The position numbers and the translations under genes are program-made. DNA of 64,000 nucleotides from Aldrovandia affinis (Eukaryota > Chordata > Actinopteri > Notacanthiformes > Halosauridae): contig JAINUG010000048.1 in NCBI GenBank assembly GCA_029706075.1, forward strand, positions 4,458,501-4,522,500, read 5' to 3'. Within the stretch, counting starts at the first letter, position 1, and the number at the start of each line of letters is the position of its first letter. Below, piece after piece: positions 54,941 to 64,000 of this stretch. Under the pieces are notes generated by a model. That model saw only the letters and a program-made list of their open reading frames with translations, had not been told where the DNA came from and did no database searches.

Positions 54941-57700
54941 CCATTTGGCATGATTTTAGAGTGATTTCCAGCCAGGGTCGGGCATTTCCCATATGTAGTG
55001 ATGTCTCATTCCCTCCTTCAGGGAAACAGGATTATATAGAATCTAGCCTATGAATTATGTTGGCTTGAGGAACAATACTGAGTGGAGATTTAATGGTGGT
55101 CTGAATTAATGTGGGGCTCCTGTCTATTAACATGTGTCTATTTATTACTCTATGTCTATTACTCTCTTATCAGCTCAGATAGAGAAGCCATTTCCATGGA
55201 AACACAGCAACACCTTACAAGGATCTACATTGAATGGAGGCTTGCAGATGGTGGTGGTGTTCATAATTGAGTGCATTGGCTGGCTTTCAATCAGAAGACC
55301 AGTTGCCATGATGCTCTGAAACTGCAGTTTGTTTTGATAAAAGCACACAAGCACATAACCATCTATCTGAACCATGAATTGGATCCTGTCAAAACAACAC
55401 ATTTATTAATATTGGTTTATACAACTGTTCAATGTTTTGTGTATTCCAGAAATGATTCCTTTTGATTCAATATGCCATTTAAATTATCTTAATTTTAACA
55501 AGCATTCTTTCCAAACAAAAAACTCCAAAACGAACAATTCATTAAAATACTAGAAACCAAAATAAAAGGAAACTGCCGTTTGACTTTTCTCAAACAAACA
55601 TGTTTCAATCTATTTGTTCTGTTTTTGGTTTGGAGAAGATTGGTGGTTGACACTTGAACCCAGGAAACGGCCTCCTTCCCCTAATTGGCTGCATTCCAGA
55701 GGCAAGTTTGTGAGTTTGAAAGCTGGGGGAAAACGCAGTCCTAATTGCACTGTGGTTCTTGCAAAAGCTGCAAAGAAACACAAGCAGTTCAAATAAAGAG
55801 GACAAACTGACTGAGGCTTGGTAGTGCTCTTTAATAAAATCTTGAAATTGGAACTGAACAGTCAGGAGGATTAGCAAAAGGAGTGAAAACCCATGTTTCC
55901 GAGCCTAATTCAAACCAGCACTCTAAAAACGATCCATTGTGAAGTCAATATCCACTTGCACAAAATATTGAAAATTGAAATAGTCTTATTATAGCTGAGA
56001 ATAAATATCACAACTACCCTGTCTTACAGATGCAACCTTTTCCTTGGGAAGGCAGGGAAAGGATAGGTAATAGCGATGCGATCTCTTGGGCTGATAGCAA
56101 AGAGCTGTGTGATCTGTGATTTTCTTTTTAAATCCCAAAGCAACACATGGGCCCTAAGGGAGCACTTGGTCTTCTTTCATTAGTATGCAGAGCTCAGCAC
56201 ACTAAGAAAAATCGGTTTAATCAAATTAAACTGCCTTAAAATGCAGATGTGCAATGCAATATTCATAAATACAGAATTATCGCCTCCGACACAACACTTT
56301 ACACATTTACGCTTATGTACAAAGTCAACCAGGGTTTCTGAAAAAGCTCTGGAAAATGACAATATTTGCTCATTGTCAATTAGGACATTCATCAGTATGA
56401 TCAAACACATCATCCAACCACAGCTTTGCACACTGATAGTTCTTTCAGTACTGTACTAATGTTGTTTTGCCAGAAAGTTTAGTCATGGTCATTGTGGAAT
56501 GGTGAAATCTAAAACAATTTATTCTTCATGGAGATGAAAAACATTTGAAATTAGTTTCTTTCTTCCTCTGATTATGTTTAATGGCTTGTACCAGGCACTG
56601 ACAATGAATTTCATGGTCTGAGCAGGAACAGTTTGACCGAATGCATTTGAGTGAACTTGAGTTTAACTGCCATTGCTCAACCTGGTTTCATTGCAATTAA
56701 CAGAGCAAAACAGATACTGCCATAGAGTGCAGAACTAAGTAACCTTGGTTGACCACGATTGGTTCATCATGTAGAATTAGGGAAGAATACCAGGGGAAAG
56801 ACAACATGGTTCATCAACACCCCCGCCAACACCCATACACGCACGCACACAATCACTCCCTGCTGAAGCTAGAATTCCCTCATGTTCTAGCTATGAAAAT
56901 AAAATGTTACATCAGAGCAACTGTGTTACAAATGTATTGCAAGTTCAATATTGACACAAGGAGAAAAGTACTGTTCTCCATTAGACTGTATGTACTTCCT
57001 CACCAGAAAGCAACATCGATGAACATAGTAACAGAGCAGACACTGTCCACGTGCAAGCATTGTTGAAGCATTACAGAAAAGGCACCCAACATACTGAAAT
57101 ATCCAACCCCCACCTCTCCCACTCCCACCCCCACACTTCAGGTGACTAAGGCTATGTTTAACCTGGCCAGGTGACATAAATCCGAGTTTTTGACATATTG
57201 AATTCAGATCTGTTTTACTGATCAACGTCTAAATGGCAAAAAGTCACATGGAATCGGATATTTTCCTTTCCGATTTATAACACATTCGTATGTTGTATTT
57301 ATCTGACTTAGCTGCCATGCGATTTGTGTTTCTATGCCTGCATCGGATTTTATGCTCCCAGGTACATTTTTCAATTTTCACTTTTCTTTGCCAAGAATAT
57401 CACTGCATAGGTCAATGACACCATCACTAGCCTAAACTTGAAGGCAAACAACAGCCAGTGGAGAAAATAATTGCCAAAATAATTTGCTTAATTTAATTGT
57501 GGGGCAATGCTTCTGTGCAAGCAAATGTTACTGAAACAAATCTTTAAGATGTCCATGGGCATGACAGCATGGCTACCAGAAGTCTTGGCTTCAGTGCCAG
57601 AAAAAAAGTTGACTATATCTATATATGTAGATAAATGTTATGTACAGTCTGTGTAGAGATAAATAGCATATATGCATGTGAGCTCAGCTAATTTGCGTGT
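54941..57700. other. Unassigned noncoding stretch
   Basis: No exon, RNA gene or clear transposon boundary was recognised. Confidence 0.4.
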
Positions 57701-57993
57701 TGTTGGGAATCTTCTCCCTTTGTGGAACCTAATTTGGACCGGCGAAGTAACACACTGGTGACCACTTTCCAATTGAAAAGGTTTTATTACAATGCGCAAG
57801 GGGAGATTCACGAAGGCGCTGCGACAGCATGTACCCAGCAAATCTCAACTCAGTAGCTGTAAGTGAGAGTTTAAGTACACATATCAAGGAATACACATAT
57901 CGCCCACACGTCCCGGAGGCACCCATTTGATATATTGTTTTTACATATCCTTAGAGTTAACAATTGAATTGATGAGACCATTTGTCCCTAACA
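57701..57993 (-). mobile_element. Candidate solo LTR, minus orientation
   Basis: A 293-bp block runs TGTTGGGAAT ... TCCCTAACA, with imperfect inverted ends and an AATAAAA signal in its own sense (plus 57780-57788). The flanks GTGT and ATGT are a possible 4-bp duplication with one mismatch. Confidence 0.4.
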
Positions 57994-59355
57994 ATGTGAG
58001 GGCTGCTGTGGAGAGAGTGTGTGTGTACTACAAATGAAGATAAAACAAAAAAACTTTTAATCAGAATAAAACAATCAATGAGGGTTATACTAATTCTAAA
58101 TTTCATAACTCAAACCTATCAACGTGTATCATTTCAGAATGCAAAAAACTGTTGAAACACAGGAAATGGATATGGGTCTCATATGAAAATTACAGCAGGT
58201 AAAAAAATACGAAATAAAAAAATAAAAATGGAATATAAAAAGTTGGGTTCAAACTGCAGTGTAAATGTAACATAACAAGGGCTTGCCTATGCTGCGCTGT
58301 ATTTGTGGCTGACGTGTACACACATCCAGGCTCTTACTAAATCCATGTATGCACTGATGGGATGTTTTGCGTGTTCATATCATATTTAGGTTATATATTT
58401 CTGCCTATGTATGGGAGGTCTGAGTTTTATGATAGCACACTGTTGTTTTTGACGCCTAGTTTGACATGCCCCCCCAATATTTAAAACAGTCATATCTGCC
58501 CCCCCCCCCAATAATTTGTAACATTCCCTTTCATTATGTCCCTCCCAATATTTAATATCTGGTTATGCCCTTGTAGTGCATATGCATTTATTTGCATACT
58601 CTCCTCCCAAAAAGGGAGGGGGTGAAAAAACTGCCCTTTAAAAGCAGTTTGTAAATATTTCTGTACGAATCAAAGATCTGGATAATGCATACCACATAGC
58701 CATCACACTCAAAATGAGATTTGTTAGAGGGCCAGGTTTGAATTGAACTATTTATATTGCTGTCATTTGGTGGCCTATAGATTCTCTAAAGATCAGGGAG
58801 GATCCATGTGAGCCCCTCACATCCCCCTACCCTGACCCCCCTATTTCAATTTCACACATCCCACTCGTTTCCCACGGAGGGGCTCCCGGAGAACCGAGAA
58901 GGATTGGGGTTTGGGGATTGATCAGACCCCTCTGGGAAAGATACTACAGTGCAAGCCGTTGCAAGTTCAAAGGTCAGGGTTTATTGTCTTTTCCTGCAGT
59001 ATGCGTCGTGCGACAGAGTGTAGTGCGACAGGACAACAACCATCCCCCACACCAGCCGTTGGGAGTTTAATTTAAAACCTTGACTTCCTGAACTGCACGC
59101 ACTGCATGAAAACAGTATTTTCCTTCCCAAGCTTTTAAAAGTCCATCAAGGGCTTTCCTTTAAAAAAATCACATTTGTTTACCTTGCACTTAACATTTAG
59201 CTGTATGTCAGCGTGAAATGTTCTGGAAACAGTCCAGTATTTTGTAACTAAGCCACAGGAAAATTTCAGCTGGATGTATGAAACTGAGTAGGATGTATTC
59301 AGTACCCACAAAATAATTAGCCCCCATCGGCATGATATATACAGGGGGTAGATAA
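57994..59355. other. Unassigned noncoding stretch
   Basis: C-rich runs lie near 58470 and 58500. 58890-59060 has some LTR-like character but no ends. Confidence 0.4.
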
Positions 59356-59965
59356 TGGAAAAAATTATAAAATAATGGAAACACCAAACAATATATGAAT
59401 ATCTGTTAACTAATAAGGATTTTTCCCACCATTTGCCTTCAAAACAGCTTCAGTCCTTCTTGGAATGCTGTTATATGCTTGGAATGCTGTTCATGCTGTT
59501 TCCTTCCCAGTGTTACAGGTATGGTATGAAGCTGCCTACAACAATGTCTATCGCTGTATTACTGCACTGATCAACTATGATTGTTCCTACCATGTATTAA
59601 TGCACCTCTTGTAAGTCGCTCTGGATAAGAGTGTCTGCTAAATGCTTAAAATGTCAATGTAAAATGTAATATGATTTTTGAACTGTTTATAGTGGGATAT
59701 TTGACCATTCTTCAAAAAGGAAAGTCTCCAGTTCTTTGAGAGATGAAAGCAGTGGAAATCTATTTTACACTCTACATTCCAGAACTTCCCATAATGGTTC
59801 AGTGATGTTTGGATCTGATGATTGGAGAGACCATGGAAGGTGTTTGACTTAGTGTTTTCGAATCCAGTAGTCCAGCAGTGTGTATGGGGGAATGATCATC
59901 TTGGAATATGGGAACATCTCGAGGAAACAATGTTTGCATCACATTAGCTGGTCAACTAAAATGTG
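59356..59965. mobile_element. Degraded DNA-transposon remnant interrupted by a SINE-like repeat
   Basis: Parts such as CTTGGAATGCTGTTATATGC, AATGGTTCAGTGATGTTTGG and the GATTGGAGAGACCATGGAAG segment belong to an old fish Tc1/mariner-type repeat. The element continues on either side of the insertion at about 59495-59670. Ends and duplication are not recognisable. Confidence 0.45.
59495..59670 (+). mobile_element. SINE-like repeat (about 170 bp)
   Basis: TTTCCTTCCCAGTGTTACAG, GTATGGTATG, CGCTGTATTACTGCACTGAT, and the AAGTCGCTCTGGATAAGAG tail. The same unit as at 36275 and 47313. Confidence 0.8.
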
Positions 59966-60063
59966 TTACTTCAAAATTGCAATTTTTCATTTGTTTACAT
60001 TATTCTGTCTACCCCTGTATATTTGCTATGGACAACCTCAATAGGTTTTATATTCTCATAATA

Positions 60064-60434
60064 GGCGGCACGGTGGTGCAGTGGATAGCACTGTCGCCTC
60101 ACAGCAACAAGGTCCCGGGTTCGAATCCCGGCCGGGGGCCTTTCTGGGTGGAGTTTGCATGTTTTCCCCGTGTCCGCGTGGGTTTCCTCCGGGTACTCCG
60201 GTTTCCTCCCAAAGTCCAGTCCAAAGACATGCAAGTTAGGCTAATTGGAGAGTCTAAATTGCCCTGTAGGTATGAGTGTGTGAGTGAATGGTGTATGTAG
60301 TGCCCTGCGATGGATTGGCGACCTGTCCAGGGTGTATTCCTGCCTCTCACCCCAATGCATGCTGGGATAGGCTCCAGCCCCCCCGCGACCCTGACCAGGA
60401 ATAAGCGGCTGAAGATGAGATGAGATGAGATGAG
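60064..60434 (+). mobile_element. Full-length DANA/Mermaid-type SINE
   Basis: 371 bp, flanked by the exact 12-bp duplication ATTCTCATAATA (60052-60063, 60435-60446). The head GGCGGCACGGTGGTGCAGTG holds box A, and GGTTCGAATCC (60119-60129) is box B. The body has TGGAGTTTGCATGTTTTCCC and GTTTCCTCCGGGTACTCCGG. The tail is (GATGA)n. It is probably a young copy. Confidence 0.95.
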
Positions 60435-60446
60435 ATTCTCATAATA

Positions 60447-62755
60447 CCCTTCCTAAGTGCCCTTTAACAGGTCAGTTGTTTGTTAAAGAAAGTGGAAGTA
60501 AGTGAAGTAAGGAAGAAAGTGTTTGTGTGCCAATCAAGACCCATTATTTATCACAGAAGTCCTTGAGGACACCGCGCACCTGTTACCTGCTGATTATCGA
60601 CTCTTTTTGCGGTGTATATAATAACACAAAAACCAAAACAAATATAAATTGTAATGATTATGATTAATACAATTATATATAAATAGATATAGTTGTAGAC
60701 ACAATTTCATAATTGATTACTGAATCTGTCTACTAGTTCTTTTTTAAATTCTCTCTCTCTGCCTTTCTTTCTCTGGTGCTGTGGTTTCTCTGCTACTGAT
60801 TGTAATGGGCAGAGAGTGTATTGTGTGAGAACCCCCTCCCTGGTGCCCACAGGGCTGCAGTAATAATGCTATATGTGGTTCACCAGAGGGGCCTCCCTCT
60901 TTGCACAGGTCCACGTAGAAAGAGTCGCCCTCTGATGGAACTGTGGGACAGGGGTCGGAGGAACCCGGAGGCTGTCATATCCTATAATGCCCTGCTGATT
61001 TCAAATTGTTGCACACTGCACTGCAATTAAAAATAGAAAAAGGATGTGTGTAAAGGTAAAACAATGTGTTATCAAGCAGTTCTCTGACAACACTTCCTCA
61101 GAGCTCTGTCAATAAAGTTATGTAACCATAAGCACCAGAAGATCAGGGTCTCCTGCTGCTCCCCTTTGCTGCCAGACAAGAGCAGGCGGGTTGCAAATGA
61201 TCAATTTTAATTGACAGGTCCCTGCACACAGGGTGTCACTGCAATGTGGGTTGGGTAGTGCATGAGGAGCGCTCGGGGGAAACTCATTTAACAAAGCAGC
61301 CTCAGCGCCACATGCTCTGATGGCAAATTAATCTGGGCTTTGTTTCACAGCGCACTCGTTACCCTGTGACAACATTAAACGTGACTGTCCACGTGCTATT
61401 CAAATCTTGCTTCATTAAAATGACAAAATGTAAAAAAATTATTGGGTGCCATTGCTAATTAGGATCACAGATTCTTGATTTTGACAGGGCAGTATGACGC
61501 ATGGTTTCAACCCGCACGTATCAAGTGTCACAGTGTGGCACATAGGTATGGGCTTGGAATATAGAATATAATATAACATATTAATGCCTGGAATGATTAC
61601 GCAGGGCAGTTTCAATTTAATTGTGAGTCTTAGACCATTAGAGCAACAAGACCCATAATTGGATGCCATTGCAAAAATCAACCCTGCCGTGTTATTATAC
61701 CAGTGAATTCCCCATAAAAAGGTCCTAATTTTCTATCCATTATCGAAGCATTGAAGGGCAACTGTGAAATTATACACATTTTTGTTTCATTCCCATTTTA
61801 AAAACAAAAATCATAATTGAACTCAATATGAATATCCCTGTTGTAACAGCATTGTTTTTTTTGTTTATAAGATGACTGTAACAAACAACCCTTGGAAGGC
61901 AAAATAATGCCATGTAAAGTGATATCTCACTGTCTGAGTTTTTGGGCCTGTGACATCACATAAAATTGCTGGGGAACAGACCTTTCACTATTTCACTTTT
62001 TTTTTTTAGCTTAACTAAAAAGCTTAACATTGTTGTTTGGCTTTTAAACATGCCTTGGACTGCTTAGGTTGGAGAAATCCCATTCACTGACATTCACCAG
62101 AGTATCAGCATTCATTATCATTCATAAAAATTCATCAAAAAACCTTCATTCATTAAATACAAATGATTTTTATTATGGACCATGCAATAAATCATAACAG
62201 TGCATAATTCTCTCAGTCAATTCATATCAGTTTTAAGCATCGATTTTGTAAAGTTTACGAGTTTGAAATGAATTAATTGTGCTATGAAGGGCTTATTAAG
62301 ATGTTATGAATGGCATAAGACCCCAAATGTATCAAAGTCCTAGTTTACAAAAACTATACTCTCCTAAAACCTTCATAAAGCATGTATAATGCCTTAATCA
62401 ACATGTCTTAACATCTTTATAAACAGTTCTTAAGGAAGTACTTTAAATAGGATGAAATGGCATATTACGTAAGATGCTATTTTATAAACGTCACATAATA
62501 TAACAATGTACTTCTATATACATACTTAAGAAAGTTGGAGTGGTAATGAATGTGTCATACACATTGATATATATATATATATACCTATAATATATTATAT
62601 TCCTTAAGCATATGTCCAACAAGCATACGTCAAGTTAATTGTGACTAGTATTACCAAAGATTAACCTGTTAACTGGTAGTGAGTTTGTGAGGTAAATGGT
62701 TAGACGTTGGATCATTATCACATGGATTTTGGCGTTGTTTGTCATTTAAAGTATC

Positions 62756-62822
<67 letters not shown>

Positions 62823-63590
62823 CTCACACAAACACATGCACACTCACACAATATCTAAACATGAATGTTTATTTTGACCTGCTGGATAGACCAAGTGTAG
62901 TAGCTAGCTAGCTACAGTATGTCATTTGGGTTGTCCAGACCCACTATTTTCCATTAATGAAACTACATCTTTAGATAGCCATCTCTAAATGTATACTAAG
63001 ATTATCTCTATTCCCTGAGCTCCGACTGTCACTTTCACTATCTATTTATTTGGACATGTTCAGAATCGCAATATTTCAAGGCTTTCCCTCTAAATGAGTA
63101 ATTCTTATTGTTTTAGTCATTGACTCAGTCATGGTTTTGTTTGATTCCTTGTGGTGAATTAGCTGGCAGATAGCTTAGCAACTTCCAAAGTACTGAAATG
63201 ATGGAAAAAACAGGCGCACAAACCCAGGAGATGAAACAATAGACCAATATTATTATTGCAGTAACAATATGTTGGACGTTCTATGCCAACATTACCAATC
63301 TATGGGTTAAAGTTGTCTTATAAAAAAGGCAACAACCGGAGGAGGTAATACATGTTTACTGGTTTTGTTTTGTTGGATACAACACCCTGTGAAGAACAGG
63401 CTTGGTCGTGCAAAATGGATAAATCTGATAAAAACATAAAAAAATTGACACTTGTCAACATTGCTAATGGTAAAGGAGTCTGAATCATATTTGTAAGGTA
63501 ATTAGCATGATTCACTGAAATGTTACATTTGGTGTGTGGCAATATATCAAGAATGGTCTTTGCAATAAACTGATAAAGTCTCTTTAACGG
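60447..63590. other. Unassigned noncoding stretch
   Basis: No exon was supported. 61130-61740 lacks repeat signatures and has homeodomain-like AATTAAT motifs. Confidence 0.4.
62761..62820. repeat. (AC)30 microsatellite
   Basis: Sixty uninterrupted bases of AC. Confidence 0.98.
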
Positions 63591-63594
63591 TTCC

Positions 63595-63960
63595 TGCTTA
63601 CCGCCAGAGGGCACCATTGGACTCTTATTCCCTGATTGTGTCATTGTCTAATTGCTTGGTTGTTTTATTGTCTTGAGTGATTCTACCTGTGCCTTGTTTT
63701 GTGCCCTTATTTAAGTTGCCTGTTTTCTTTGTTCTGTGCTCTGTCTCCAATGGTGATTCCCGGTGTTTGCTAGTCCTAGTGTTTCAGTCTTCCAATTTTA
63801 AGCTTTTGCCTTTCAACTCATGTTGGTTTTGTGTTAGTGTTTTATTATTTATACTTGTGTTTATTTTCCTGTTTGTTAGTTTGTTCTTGTGTTTTGAGTA
63901 GTTCAGACATTTTCATTAAATACACATTTTATTGAATATCTGCCTTATTTCAGTGTCAAT
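63595..63960 (+). mobile_element. Gypsy-like LTR block at the window end
   Basis: It aligns with the minus-strand LTR at 29138-29682 over CCCTGATTGTGTCATTGT, TTGTCTTGAGTGATTC, CTTATTTAAG and neighbouring sequence. It has a CTTATTTAAG promoter-like box and an ATTAAA near its end. The start, end and duplication could not be fixed. Confidence 0.5.
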
Positions 63961-64000
63961 ACTGTATCCACAAATGACGTGAGTTTACTCTTATTGTGGG

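Noticed and set aside
60119..60129. tRNA-like box B (GGTTCGAATCC)
   Set aside because: It belongs to the SINE head with a target duplication, not to a functional tRNA gene; no cloverleaf is supported.
62761..62820. Tandem array as a possible CRISPR or satellite
   Set aside because: It is a plain dinucleotide microsatellite; no spacer-repeat arrays exist in the window.

Overview
The window looks like nuclear DNA from a teleost fish. It has GT-AG introns, very low coding density, and repeats typical of fish genomes: tRNA-derived SINEs of the DANA/Mermaid type, the widespread 3' tail containing GTAAGTCGCTCTGGATAAGAG, Tc1-like, hAT and pogo/Tigger DNA transposons, and Gypsy/Ty3 LTR elements. I could not fix the species.

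Only one host gene is supported: a complete type II sodium-phosphate cotransporter (SLC34 family, best fit slc34a1/NaPi-IIa) on the + strand. Its eleven coding exons run from the ATG at 7908 to the stop at 16570-16572. All exon phases agree and the predicted protein is 629 residues. It keeps both QSSS repeat motifs, the Ala-Ala-Asp triad of electrogenic family members, three or four N-glycosylation sequons in the large extracellular loop, and a C-terminal class I PDZ-type ligand. A TATA box and splice donor at 2054-2126, with HNF1-like sites upstream, could be its promoter and untranslated first exon; this is inference.

Layout. 0-0.5 kb: edge of a deleted Tc1-like element. 2-2.4 kb: candidate promoter and an inverted repeat. 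3.0-5.9 kb: decayed hAT (ZBED-like) transposase. 7.9-17.2 kb: slc34a1, with a Tigger deletion derivative in intron 1 and hairpins in introns 6 and 8. 17-24 kb: noncoding DNA with a strong hairpin, an LTR fragment and a Tc1 deletion derivative. 24.9-27.5 kb: decayed Gypsy element. 27.7-33 kb: Tigger/Jerky-like fragment, two related SINEs and two solo LTRs. 33-40 kb: mostly unassigned DNA with SINE tails. 40.04-45.30 kb: full-length chromodomain Gypsy element of Tf1/sushi type. 46.2-46.7 kb: solo LTR. 47-53 kb: SINE tails and unassigned DNA. 53.35-54.94 kb: a three-level nest (SINE inside Tc1 inside hAT). 55-64 kb: unassigned DNA with SINEs, a DNA-transposon remnant, an (AC)30 tract and LTR pieces.

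The most interesting non-genic signal is in the 40-45 kb element. Its LTR is followed at once not by a tRNA-type primer site but by ten bases that match, in reverse complement, a stretch of the LTR about 28 bp downstream of a TATA-like box. This is the arrangement expected for self-priming as described for the Tf1/sushi group. Its two LTRs differ by one substitution and three short repeat-length indels, yet the coding region is broken by many frameshifts. I see no evidence of a new protein-based system; the novelty here lies in mobile-element structure and in residues of the transporter.
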